A stretch of 64,000 nucleotides of DNA from Ochrobactrum sp. Q0168 (GTDB taxonomy: Bacteria; Pseudomonadota; Alphaproteobacteria; Rhizobiales; Rhizobiaceae). Location: contig NZ_JAELXQ010000018.1 in assembly GCF_016427605.1 (NCBI RefSeq), positions 22,058 to 86,057 on the forward strand, read 5' to 3'. Positions within the stretch are counted from its first letter, which is position 1, and each line of letters opens with the position of its first letter. The notes under the pieces were generated by a model, which had not been told where the DNA came from, ran no database searches, and saw nothing but the letters and a program-made list of their open reading frames with translations. Shown piece after piece: positions 1 to 8,444 of the stretch. The position numbers and the translations under genes are program-made.

Positions 1-566
1 TTCTCGATGCGATCTTTCGTCATTGGTGTCTTAATCAACCCTGGCGCTACACCATTGATGCGAATCCCCTGCGGACCGTAGTCTGCAGCCATCTGGCGCG
101 TAAGACCCACCATTGCTGCCTTCGTGACCGAATAGACTCCTCCGCCTGCACTTCCACGAAAGCCGAAGATGGAGCATATATTGACCATCGCTCCACCGCT
201 TTTCAACACAGAGAGTGCAGCTCGGCTAAAGCGGATTTGAGCACGGATGTTAACGTCCAGAAACCTGTCGATCTCTTCGTCACTTGTATCACCCACGGGT
301 TTCGGTCGCCCGATGCCAGCATTATTAACCAGAACGTCCAGCTGCCCGAATGACGACATGGCAAGATCTATCGCTTCTTGGGGGGCGTGGGTATCAGTTA
401 TGTTCTGACAAAGGGTTTTTACCCGATCCGGAGCGAGAATGGAAAGCTCCGCCAGTCCTTCGTTCGTGATGTCAGTGGCTACTACTTGATATCCGCCGTT
501 TAGGAATCTCTCTGCAGTAGCGCGTCCTATCCCTTGGCCAGAACCTGTAATCAATGCAACTTTCAT
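1..566 (-). CDS. SDR family oxidoreductase, C-terminus beyond window edge
   Basis: Classical short-chain dehydrogenase/reductase, likely oxidising or reducing an alcohol/ketone with NAD(P). The ATG at 566 opens a Rossmann fold with the glycine motif TGSGQGIG (about residues 7-14), then the NNAG motif near residue 88 and a YxxxK pair (YSVTK) near residue 152, so the catalytic set is present. The frame runs off the left edge after a PMTKDRI stretch, leaving about 60 residues outside. It closely resembles the SDR at 15122-15874 (same GIGRATAERFL and ADYGPxGIRxNxVAPGLI segments), suggesting an old duplication. It is the last visible gene of the leftward unit that includes the monooxygenase. Family assignment is firm; substrate is unknown. 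Confidence 0.9.
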   Translation of the reverse strand, partial: MKVALITGSGQGIGRATAERFLNGGYQVVATDITNEGLAELSILAPDRVKTLCQNITDTHAPQEAIDLAMSSFGQLDVLVNNAGIGRPKPVGDTSDEEIDRFLDVNIRAQIRFSRAALSVLKSGGAMVNICSIFGFRGSAGGGVYSVTKAAMVGLTRQMAADYGPQGIRINGVAPGLIKTPMTKDRIE

Positions 567-606
567 TCTATCCTCCACTTGTTTTTATCGACAGATAAAT
601 CTCGAT

Positions 607-2229
607 CTACCTGCCCGTCCTTCCCAAAATCATCTTCAAGATATTCTTAGCCAATACTGAATTGTCGACTTGATGTCCGCGCCATGCAACGTGCTGATCT
701 GGCCTAACCAGGATCAGGGGCATTTCATAGATTTGCGCGAGATCTCCGGCGTCGACCTCGACTAATTTCAGTGGAACTCCGAGGGTTTCCGCAGCTTCAA
801 TAAAGTATTGTCCGGCGCCTTTCGGGCCAAAATTGAGCAATGTGAACCAGTCCCCCAGATGATCGAATAGAGCTGTGTCATCCGGAAGAAAAATACTCGG
901 AAGCCGAGCTCCTGGTACAGTTGTCGGCACATAAACCGCAGGATCGTCTGTAACGTTTGCGTCAGCTTCCGCTATCACAGCGTTAGAATTTGAATACACA
1001 TAACCAAATTCTATACCCCAAGCCTCATTTTCGAGGTTTCCGAGACTTGCTATGCGAGCGGATGCTTGCGCGCGCGCGGCATCACCTTCCGCACATTCCG
1101 CAAACAACAAATCATTGTAGAGAGAACCGATGGCACGCCGCACATCATTGTTATCTTCCGCGGCTGCGCAATTTCGGATACCAACGGGAAGTCGTTCGGC
1201 CTCATAGCTGTTGAGGAGTGCCGGACCTGCAAAACCTTTAACGACTGCCGCAAGTTTCCAACCAAGATTCGAAGCATCACCGATCCCGGTGTTCATGCCG
1301 TAGCCGCCTGTAGGAATGTACTGGTGCGCTGCGTCTCCAGCTATGAATACACGACCCCTCCCGTAGGACTCAGCCACTAGCAGATGAGGCGCCCAAGGAT
1401 TAGCGACTAATATTTCGGCGTCAATATCGCGCCCAACGAAGCGTCGAAGCAGAGCGCGGGGATCGACGTCATCCACTTCACCATCTGGGAACCGTGAGTG
1501 GAGCGTCCAGATGCTCTCATCGTCCTGTGCGATAAGCGTTCCGTAGGCGGACTGATAGTGCCAGGCAACACCCCAGCGCATCAGCAACTCCTTTTCCGTG
1601 GATTTAAAGTGTGTCATGAACCGTTCCATGACACGGGGCTTACCTTCAAACTCTATTCCAAGCGACTGGCGAACCTGACTGCCACCTCCATCACATCCAA
1701 CCAAATACTGACAACAAACCGTCTCAATTGTGTCGGTAGCCAAGTTTTGAAGAGTGACAGTCACACCATCATCAGTCTCTTCGAATGATTCAAATCGGGT
1801 TTGGAAACGGTGTTCGATTTGCGAATGTCGTGCAATCGCCGCTCTCAGTACGGGTTCGATGACGACCTGCGATACGCGCATGGCAGGCTCAAGAGATTGC
1901 GTACCATCGTTCGTGTTGCGGATCTTCAGCCGCATTTCGTCAACCGAAGGATAAGCAAAACGGTAGAGTTCGGAACCCGTGAAGTCAGTTATCCAGGAGA
2001 CATCAAATCGATGAGAGCTGGGCACGGCAGCAGCTCTAAGTTCATCGGCAATGCCAAGCGAACGAAACAGCTCCATACTGCGACCGTTCGTGATATCCAT
2101 CTTAGGATGCTTTGTGGTTGTCTCATTCCGCTCAACCACAAGGCAATCAACTCCTCGTTTCGCGAGCTCGAGTGCCAGTGTCATCCCAACTGGGCCACCG
2201 CCTGCTATCACCACCGATGTTTTGATCAT
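607..2229 (-). CDS. FAD-dependent aromatic monooxygenase (PheA/MhpA type)
   Basis: Group A flavoprotein hydroxylase that would add one oxygen atom from O2 to an aromatic or enolic ring using NAD(P)H. The protein (about 540 residues) has the N-terminal FAD dinucleotide motif GGGPVGMTLALELAKRG, a central DG motif in LVGCDGGGSQVR, the FAD-ribityl motif GDAAHQYIPTGGYGMNTG near residue 300, and a C-terminal thioredoxin-like domain typical of the phenol hydroxylase subfamily. I start it at ATG 2229 because AAGGACGA lies just ahead; the upstream in-frame ATG at 2244 has no ribosome site. Operator ATGCTAGAAT sits 20 bases upstream. No ring-cleavage dioxygenase is visible in the window, so the substrate remains open. 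Confidence 0.9.
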   Translation of the reverse strand: MIKTSVVIAGGGPVGMTLALELAKRGVDCLVVERNETTTKHPKMDITNGRSMELFRSLGIADELRAAAVPSSHRFDVSWITDFTGSELYRFAYPSVDEMRLKIRNTNDGTQSLEPAMRVSQVVIEPVLRAAIARHSQIEHRFQTRFESFEETDDGVTVTLQNLATDTIETVCCQYLVGCDGGGSQVRQSLGIEFEGKPRVMERFMTHFKSTEKELLMRWGVAWHYQSAYGTLIAQDDESIWTLHSRFPDGEVDDVDPRALLRRFVGRDIDAEILVANPWAPHLLVAESYGRGRVFIAGDAAHQYIPTGGYGMNTGIGDASNLGWKLAAVVKGFAGPALLNSYEAERLPVGIRNCAAAEDNNDVRRAIGSLYNDLLFAECAEGDAARAQASARIASLGNLENEAWGIEFGYVYSNSNAVIAEADANVTDDPAVYVPTTVPGARLPSIFLPDDTALFDHLGDWFTLLNFGPKGAGQYFIEAAETLGVPLKLVEVDAGDLAQIYEMPLILVRPDQHVAWRGHQVDNSVLAKNILKMILGRTGR

Positions 2230-2249
2230 CTGTCGTCCTTCCATGTAAT

Positions 2250-2259
2250 ATGCTAGAAT
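2250..2259. promoter_or_regulatory. Palindromic operator ATGCTAGAAT
   Basis: One of seven copies of ATKCTAGMAT in this locus. It lies 20 bases before the monooxygenase start and separates it from the gntR gene, so the monooxygenase-SDR pair can probably be transcribed separately from the transporter unit. A good -35/-10 pair is not obvious here. The assignment as GntR operator is by recurrence, not by experiment. Confidence 0.6.
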
Positions 2260-2299
2260 TTAAGAGCTTTGGGCGCACTGATGCCCTCTAAACCATCGG

Positions 2300-3037
2300 T
2301 CATTGCTTCATCCTTATATGCTCTGCAGTCTCAAGAATATGCTGCCTCATGACCTGTCGAGCGGCCAGAGGATCACGGCGTTTAGCTGCGGCAATGATGG
2401 CTTCGTGTTGGGCATGGGCGCGATCTAGGCGCTGTGCGAAGATGTTGTGACCAGTCGATGCAACGAAGAAGTCGCTTCGATCGCCTAATGTCTCGACGAC
2501 TTCCGCAACCGGCAATGAGTGTGATGCCCTTCGCATCTCGAAATGAAGGCGGCGGTTCAGTTGCCGGTATTGAACTCCAGTCTCCGATGGGTTCATGTTA
2601 GAGGTTCGAAGCATACCTATCTGCTCAGAGATCGATGTCATCATCTCAATATCAGCAGATGTTGCTCGCTCTGCCAGCAGCTCAGCGATAAGAGCCTCGG
2701 CCTTCGCAAAGAGCCTGTAGAAGTCTGTGATTTCTTCCACCGAATAGTGCCGTACTTGGCATCCCACCTGTGGTAGTATCAAAACAAAACCCTCGAGCGC
2801 GAGACGCTTCAGTGCTTCCATTATAGGCTGTCGGCTCACGTCTAGTTTTTTGGAGAGTAGTTCTACTTGGATGGCTTCACACGGACCCAGCTGTCCGTCT
2901 AGGATCATATCCTTGACGAACGCATAGACGTAGTCCGCCAGTCCCACTCGACGGTTGCTGTGTTTCACCGAAACAACTTCGTTGTTTTGTGCTGAGGCTA
3001 CGTTAGTTAATGGCCCTGCCCGTTTAAAACCATCCAT
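2300..3037 (-). CDS. GntR family (FCD) transcriptional regulator
   Basis: DNA-binding repressor/activator, 245 residues. The N-terminal winged helix-turn-helix covers about residues 30-95 (AFVKDMILDGQL...LSKKLDVSRQPIMEALKRLALEGFV) and the C-terminal helical FCD effector domain follows (HFEMRR, HAQHEAII and RQHILETAEH would supply the metal/ligand histidines). It starts 9 bases after the FAH gene stops, so it is probably cotranscribed with that operon. It is a close paralogue of the regulator at 16803-17504, with near-identical segments such as PVAEVVETLGDRSDFF. Likely effector: a pathway intermediate. I infer that one or both paralogues bind ATKCTAGMAT. Confidence 0.9.
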   Translation of the reverse strand: MDGFKRAGPLTNVASAQNNEVVSVKHSNRRVGLADYVYAFVKDMILDGQLGPCEAIQVELLSKKLDVSRQPIMEALKRLALEGFVLILPQVGCQVRHYSVEEITDFYRLFAKAEALIAELLAERATSADIEMMTSISEQIGMLRTSNMNPSETGVQYRQLNRRLHFEMRRASHSLPVAEVVETLGDRSDFFVASTGHNIFAQRLDRAHAQHEAIIAAAKRRDPLAARQVMRQHILETAEHIRMKQ

Positions 3038-3046
3038 GTCGTAGAC

Positions 3047-3886
3047 TCAAGCGGCTTCGTCTACTACAGAGTTCTTAAGAATCCCTATTGACGAGATTTC
3101 GACTTCGACAGCATCGCCCGCTTTCATAAAGACAGGAGGATCACGGAATAGACCGACGCCCCCTGTAGTTCCAGTAACAATGACGTCGCCGGGAAGAAGG
3201 GGCGTAAAGGTTGAGCAGTATGCAATGAGCTGCGGAACATTGAATACCAGATCAGAGATCGGTGCTTCCTGCATGACTTCCCCATTCAGGCGGGTAATCA
3301 GCGTAAGCTTGGACGGGTCTGGGATCTCATCAGTAGTTACCAGCCAGGGACCAAATCCGCCAGTCTTGTAAAAATTCTTTCCCGGTGCAAACTGAGACGT
3401 ATGACGCTGCCAGTCGCGAATAGAGCCGTCGTTATAACACGCATAACCTGCAACATAATCCAGAGCATTCTCGACGGGTACCCGACGGCATGCCTTTCCT
3501 ATCACGACGGCTAGTTCACCTTCAAAATCGAGTTTCTCAGATTCGTTCGGTCGAAGAATAGCTTCTCCATGACCAACCTGGGAGGCAGCCACGCGTGTAA
3601 AAATCACAGGATGTTCAGGTACTGGTCGTCCGGTTTCTTTAATGTGTGTGGCATAGTTAATGCCGATACAGAAAATCTTATCCGGGTTGGGAATCACTGG
3701 TAGGTATGTGACATCTTTAGCATCAATTGACGGAGCTTCTTCCGCTTTCGACGCATCAATACCCATCGCAAGTGCAGCGCGCAGATCCGTCGCCGCTCCT
3801 GGAAGAGCACCAAGGTCTGCAATTTTTCCGCTTTTTTGAATGCCCCAGCTGTTACGACCAGAGACTGTGAAACTTACCAGCTTCAT
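3047..3886 (-). CDS. Fumarylacetoacetate hydrolase (FAH) family protein
   Basis: Cytoplasmic FAH-fold enzyme of 279 residues. Family members hydrolyse acylpyruvates, hydrate 2-oxo-dienoates, or decarboxylate; all use a divalent metal held by an E-x-E and a D. The sequence shows the FCIGINYATHIKETG segment near residue 71, the metal motif DFEGELAVVIGK near residue 118, NDGSIRDWQ near 150 and the glycine-rich end GDVIVTGTTGGVG near 240. Length matches single-domain family members. It lies between the NIPSNAP gene and gntR in the leftward operon, and fits a late hydrolysis or hydration step after ring opening. The reaction cannot be chosen from sequence alone. Confidence 0.9.
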   Translation of the reverse strand: MKLVSFTVSGRNSWGIQKSGKIADLGALPGAATDLRAALAMGIDASKAEEAPSIDAKDVTYLPVIPNPDKIFCIGINYATHIKETGRPVPEHPVIFTRVAASQVGHGEAILRPNESEKLDFEGELAVVIGKACRRVPVENALDYVAGYACYNDGSIRDWQRHTSQFAPGKNFYKTGGFGPWLVTTDEIPDPSKLTLITRLNGEVMQEAPISDLVFNVPQLIAYCSTFTPLLPGDVIVTGTTGGVGLFRDPPVFMKAGDAVEVEISSIGILKNSVVDEAA

Positions 3887-3957
3887 ACTTTCCTTCCTCG
3901 GCTTTATAAGCCTTCATTGCTAAGTGTTTTTGACATGAGTGCGCGACGCCCACTAGA

Positions 3958-4653
3958 TCAGTTCCAGTTGATTGCAACGGGTCGCATAACGAAGCGGTCA
4001 GCATCACCCAAGACGTGCCGACCGTTGTCGTTTATCTCCGTCCGGAGGTGCTGCCCGTATCCTTGATCGCTTTCGACCAAGTCGTATCCCTTCGACAAGG
4101 TATTCGCATCTGGCCATCGGACTAGACTGATGACGCTCGGCAACTTGGGGCCCGTGATTGCTTCAAAGGCTCCGACAAGATCAGCACCGGCGCGTTCTTT
4201 CGCCGCCAAATCGTGATTGAGAATGGCGTCACGCATGGCAACTGCTCTTCCATTGGAAGCTGCATGAATGTTGAGTTCAAAAACACCGTCATCCGTAAGA
4301 GGCATAGGTTCTTCTATACCGCTCCCATCCAGCGCCTTTAGGAATTGGATCTCATAACGCTCCACGAGTTCTGATGGCCCATTCGTTCTTGCGCGCGCTT
4401 CTTGCCAATCCGGATCGGCAGCAAAGCTGGCAAATGCCTGCGAACGTTGTTCAAAGCTATCCCAGCGCATGAGATAAACAAATACCGGAGCTCGAGGACC
4501 TGCGATGCATGTCCAACTACCGACCAAGCGAATCCCATGTTTCGGGAACAGGACGCGAATATCATTCCGGAACCGCGCAGCCATATCATTCAGTCGACCG
4601 GGCGCGATAGCATATAATCGAAGTTCATAGATGTGGTTGTCATTCTCAGCCAT
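3958..4653 (-). CDS. NIPSNAP family protein with two ferredoxin-like domains
   Basis: A 231-residue soluble protein with two tandem NIPSNAP/dimeric alpha-beta barrel modules: the first opens with IYELRLYAIAPGRLNDM, the second with VFELNIHAASNGRAVAM near residue 130. Each ends in a strand of the type FVYLMRWDSFEQR or VISLVRWPDANTL. NIPSNAP proteins have no settled biochemical role, but bacterial copies recur in catabolic operons and are structurally close to small monooxygenases and isomerases. The gene lies 44 bases downstream of the solute-binding protein gene and 71 bases upstream of the FAH gene, in the same direction. Function in this pathway is unknown. Confidence 0.8.
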   Translation of the reverse strand: MAENDNHIYELRLYAIAPGRLNDMAARFRNDIRVLFPKHGIRLVGSWTCIAGPRAPVFVYLMRWDSFEQRSQAFASFAADPDWQEARARTNGPSELVERYEIQFLKALDGSGIEEPMPLTDDGVFELNIHAASNGRAVAMRDAILNHDLAAKERAGADLVGAFEAITGPKLPSVISLVRWPDANTLSKGYDLVESDQGYGQHLRTEINDNGRHVLGDADRFVMRPVAINWN

Positions 4654-4697
4654 TTGCGTAGTCCTGAATTATATTTCAACGTGGCGGAATAGATCAC

Positions 4698-5846
4698 TCA
4701 CTGGATCAACATCCATTTGCCATCCTTAACGGTGACGAGGAAGGCGGCATCATCGCCGACGCCCCAAGGCCATGACGGATCTGAGAATGCATAAATGCTG
4801 TGCACCCCAGGAACGCGGTTAAGTTCACGCATACCGTCGCGTAACGCAGCACGGAACTCGTGGGTGCCTGGTTTGTCTTTCGCCAGCGCTTTTTCTATCG
4901 CAATGGAAAGAACTATTCCGGTGTCGTATCCGTATCCCGACAGCGCATCCGCCTTACCCGCTCCGTACTTCGCATCGTATGATTTTACGAATTCTGCTAC
5001 GACGGGTTTGCGTGGTTCACTGTCGGGAAGCTGGTCGCCCACGCCGATAGCGCCGACCGCACCGTAAATCCCTTCGATAGAAGTTCCCCCGAGCTTGAGG
5101 AAGTCCTTATTCATAATGCCGTTACCATTGTAGATTGGGCCGGGATAGCCCTGGTCCTTAAGTGTGACGTTTGGAAGAACGCCAGGGGTTCCCGAGACAC
5201 CCAGAAAGATAGCGTCGGGATTTGCAGCCATAAGCTTCAAAACTTGACCCGTCACGGATGTATCGGCCCGGGCAAAGCGCTCATCTGCTACGATTTGATA
5301 GCCCATCTTGTCTGCGTAAGTTTCAAGCGCCTTCTTGCTGACATCACCCCAAGCATCGGAGAAACCGAGGAAGCCAACAGTCTTTACCCCGCGCTTCTTC
5401 ATATCGTTGACGACTGGGATAATCCATTTTACGGGCGGGGGCGGAACGTTAAACAACCACTGATCCCTCGAGTCGTTGAGCGATACTGGGGCCAATGGAA
5501 TGATCGGCACTTGTGCACCGGCCGCGACCTGAGACATGGCGATTGCACTTGGGGTCGTTGTCGGGCCGACAATTATGTCAACCTTTTCATCGTTAATCAG
5601 TTTTTGAACATTGCGCGTTGCGATTGCAGGATCCCCCGCGTCGTCAAGAACGATGAGTTCAATTTTCTGACCACCAATCTCCTTCGGCAGGCCAAGCTGA
5701 AGTCCCTGATTTTCGGGAATGCCCTGCGAAGCAGCAGAGCCCGACAACGCCAAAACAACGCCAATCTTAACGTCCGCGAAAGCGTTGGGGATAGCAGCTA
5801 GTGTTGAAAGAAGTGCTGCAATGCCCAGGGGGATAATTTTTTTCAT
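4698..5846 (-). CDS. Branched-chain-type ABC transporter solute-binding protein
   Basis: Periplasmic binding protein (Peripla_BP_6/LivK class) of 382 residues that delivers a small molecule to the adjacent permease. A signal peptide is visible (MKKIIPLGIAALLSTLAAI, cleavage near NAFA-DV), followed by KIGVVLALSGSAASQG and the VGPTTTPSAIAMSQVAA ligand loop. Start ATG 5846 is preceded by GGAGGAGA; the longer frame begins only 15 bases earlier. In Rhizobiales this class often carries aromatic acids or amides rather than leucine, and the catabolic context here favours such a ligand, which is inference. It follows livF by 37 bases in the operon. Confidence 0.9.
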   Translation of the reverse strand: MKKIIPLGIAALLSTLAAIPNAFADVKIGVVLALSGSAASQGIPENQGLQLGLPKEIGGQKIELIVLDDAGDPAIATRNVQKLINDEKVDIIVGPTTTPSAIAMSQVAAGAQVPIIPLAPVSLNDSRDQWLFNVPPPPVKWIIPVVNDMKKRGVKTVGFLGFSDAWGDVSKKALETYADKMGYQIVADERFARADTSVTGQVLKLMAANPDAIFLGVSGTPGVLPNVTLKDQGYPGPIYNGNGIMNKDFLKLGGTSIEGIYGAVGAIGVGDQLPDSEPRKPVVAEFVKSYDAKYGAGKADALSGYGYDTGIVLSIAIEKALAKDKPGTHEFRAALRDGMRELNRVPGVHSIYAFSDPSWPWGVGDDAAFLVTVKDGKWMLIQ

Positions 5847-5883
5847 GTTTCTCCTCCACAAAATTGAGTTATGAGTCCCATAG

Positions 5884-6624
5884 TTAGCTATTTGAAGCCG
5901 TCAAATTGGCGGCTCCACCCATATAGGTTTGGATGACCCTCGGATGATTCAGCAATTCTGAAGCGTGTCCAGAAATGACCATTTCACCCGTCTCCAGCAC
6001 ATAACCGTAGTCCGCAGTCTGGAGAGCCGCTCGCGCGTTCTGTTCTACGAGTAAAACGCTGACATCGAGCTCTCTCAGACGGGATACAATTTGCAAGATT
6101 TCCCGGACGATGATTGGAGCGAGGCCGAGGCTTGGCTCGTCGAGCATGAGTAGTCTGGGCTTTGCCATCAACGCCCGACCGAGTGCTAACATCTGCCTCT
6201 CACCGCCAGAAAGCGTCCCTGCGTCCTGATTCATGCGCTCGGACAGACGGGGAAACAGAGCGTAGACTTGGTCGAAGTCTTGTTTCAGCTCAGCTCGGCT
6301 ATGTCGCCTACGTGTGTAAGCGCCCAGCTCCAGATTCTCACGGATTGTCATTTCATTGAACAATTCGCGCGTTTCGGGAACAAGAATCATGCCGTTTTGC
6401 ACTCGCCCCTGGACATCCCGACGACTGATTTCCTCTCCGTCGAAGCGGGCGCTACCACTATACTGCATTAATCCCATCAGGGCCTTCAGAAAGGTGCTCT
6501 TTCCAGCACCGTTTGGTCCAATAATTGTTACAATACGACCGGCTTCCACCTCGATCGTAAGGTCCCGGATCGCCGAGATCTTACCGTAGGAGGCACTGAG
6601 ATTTTCAACCTTGAGAAAGGACAT
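5884..6624 (-). CDS. livF: Branched-chain-type ABC transporter ATPase (LivF)
   Basis: Cytoplasmic ATPase of 246 residues that powers import with the LivG-like domain of the neighbouring fusion protein. Walker A is GPNGAGKST (about residues 37-45), the Q-loop region holds ILVPETRELFNEMT, the signature is LSGGERQML, Walker B is LLMLDEPS and the switch histidine position is LLVEQNA, where the usual H-loop is replaced by Q as is normal for LivF. Its ATG at 6624 shares one base with the TGA of the LivM-LivG gene (TGATG), indicating translational coupling. Class and role are clear; the ligand is not. Confidence 0.93.
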   Translation of the reverse strand: MSFLKVENLSASYGKISAIRDLTIEVEAGRIVTIIGPNGAGKSTFLKALMGLMQYSGSARFDGEEISRRDVQGRVQNGMILVPETRELFNEMTIRENLELGAYTRRRHSRAELKQDFDQVYALFPRLSERMNQDAGTLSGGERQMLALGRALMAKPRLLMLDEPSLGLAPIIVREILQIVSRLRELDVSVLLVEQNARAALQTADYGYVLETGEMVISGHASELLNHPRVIQTYMGGAANLTASNS

Positions 6625-8444
6625 CAGGCAATTCCTCCAAGATAGGCTTCCTGAACTCTCGGATTTGCCCTGATCTCTTCTGGTTTGCCGACGGCGATCC
6701 GTCGACCAAATTCCAGAACGACTATTTCGTCTGCCAGACCCATAACAAAATCCATGTCATGTTCGACTAGGAGAACCGTCATTCCGGAATTCCTCAAATG
6801 CCGGAGCAAGTTTGCAAGTGCTTGCTTTTCCATAGCGCGCAAACCTGCCGCAGGCTCGTCGAGTATGATCATCTTTGGATCAGAAGCGAGCGAGCGAGCT
6901 ATCTCAAGGAGTCGTTGTTGCCCCAATGCGAGGTTGCCGGCAAGCCCGTATGCATCGTCACCCAACCCGACTTCATTGAGCGCAAGCAAAGCGGTCTTAC
7001 GGTACTGCTGCTCCTCTAGACGATCCAATTTGAACACCCCAGCAAACAGCCCAGATTTCATTCTCCAGTTGGCACCCATCAAAACATTATCGATCAGACT
7101 AAGCTTCGGACGCAGTTTTACATGCTGAAAAGTTCGAGAAAGCCCGTCAGTCACCAGTAGGCGGGCGGCCTGGCTAGTAACCTCCTTATCTGCAAAATAA
7201 ACCTTGCCCTTAGTCGGCACCTTCAAACCACTGATCATATCAAAAGTGGTACTCTTACCTGCCCCATTGGGGCCAATCAGAGCAACGATCGTGCCGGGTT
7301 TGACCTCAAAAGATAGGTCGCTGACCGCTGCGAGGCCACCAAAGTTCATACCTACACCCTCAAGCCGAAGCAAAGGTGATGCCGATCCTGATCCTTCCAT
7401 CGAACGGGAAAAAGAAAGGCGCTCGCTTTTTGAAATGCTCGGAAGAGCTGCCGCGGGCTTTGTCGGCAGAATAAGGGCGAGCAAGGGCGAGAGCCCTCGC
7501 GGAGAGTACTGGATCAGCAGGATGAATATGATCCCAAATATGACGACCTCTGACGTACCAGCATCGAAGCCAAGAGCTGGAAGAATATCTTGAATCCAGT
7601 TACGTCCCAGCATTACCAATGCAGATCCGACCACCGCTCCCAAGACGCTTCCAATGCCACCAATCACCGACATGAGAAGCACTTGCATGCCTGCGTTGAG
7701 ATCAAACAGTGAAGGCGAAATAAACTTCTGCGTATGGGCGAAGAGCCAACCTGAAACACACGCAAGTTCAGCAGCCAAGACGAACAGGAGCAGTCGAACG
7801 CGGAAAGCGTTAACTCCGAGACTTGTTGCAAGCAATGCTCCACCCCGTAGGGCGTTAATCGAGCGCCCCATGCGAGAGGAAAGGAGGTTTGTCGCACCGA
7901 TCAATGCTAGGACTAACACAGCCCAAATTAGATAGTATACCTGTTCTGGCCGCGTCAGTTCATAACCAAACGCCGTTACCGAAGGCAGATCCCCGATACC
8001 GCTATGCGCGCCTAAGGTCGTCAAGTTACCAAGAAACATGAAAACTGCAACTGCCCAGGCGAGCGTAGTGATTGGCAAGTAGTGACCACCAAGATGGAGA
8101 GTGATGGCACCCATGAGCACCGCAGAAAGACCAACTATGAGAAGCGCAGCCAATAGCCCCACCCAGGGCCCATAACCTATTTTAAGGGTTATATAGGCTG
8201 AGGTGTACGCCCCTATGCCAGCGAAGGCGGCCTGCGCGAAGGAGGTCACACCTCCCGAACCCGTCAGTAGGATTAGGCCTAACGCAGAAAGGGCATAGAT
8301 GCCGACGAGATTGAGCATTGATACGCTAAATGGACTTAGCGCCAAGGGAAGTGCGACGAGTACGACAGTCGCGATGCCAAATACCAGGGAATACCGGGAA
8401 CGAGGCGCAGACCGAGAGAGAGTGACTGAAGCTATCTCGGCCAT
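6624..8444 (-). CDS. Fused LivM permease-LivG ATPase
   Basis: A 606-residue single chain that joins the two subunits usually encoded by livM and livG. Residues 1-320 carry about eight to nine hydrophobic segments and the inner-membrane permease core (GYGPWVGLLAALLIVG, SVIGGIGSVLGAVVGSA). A linker near 330-355 leads to the ATPase: Walker A GPNGAGKST near 393, signature LALGQQRLLEIARSL, Walker B MIILDEPAAG and the switch VEHDMDFV. The ATPase is complete, so both halves should work. It overlaps livH by one base (TAATG) and livF by one base. LivM-LivG fusions are known in Proteobacteria, so this is uncommon rather than unique. Confidence 0.92.
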   Translation of the reverse strand: MAEIASVTLSRSAPRSRYSLVFGIATVVLVALPLALSPFSVSMLNLVGIYALSALGLILLTGSGGVTSFAQAAFAGIGAYTSAYITLKIGYGPWVGLLAALLIVGLSAVLMGAITLHLGGHYLPITTLAWAVAVFMFLGNLTTLGAHSGIGDLPSVTAFGYELTRPEQVYYLIWAVLVLALIGATNLLSSRMGRSINALRGGALLATSLGVNAFRVRLLLFVLAAELACVSGWLFAHTQKFISPSLFDLNAGMQVLLMSVIGGIGSVLGAVVGSALVMLGRNWIQDILPALGFDAGTSEVVIFGIIFILLIQYSPRGLSPLLALILPTKPAAALPSISKSERLSFSRSMEGSGSASPLLRLEGVGMNFGGLAAVSDLSFEVKPGTIVALIGPNGAGKSTTFDMISGLKVPTKGKVYFADKEVTSQAARLLVTDGLSRTFQHVKLRPKLSLIDNVLMGANWRMKSGLFAGVFKLDRLEEQQYRKTALLALNEVGLGDDAYGLAGNLALGQQRLLEIARSLASDPKMIILDEPAAGLRAMEKQALANLLRHLRNSGMTVLLVEHDMDFVMGLADEIVVLEFGRRIAVGKPEEIRANPRVQEAYLGGIA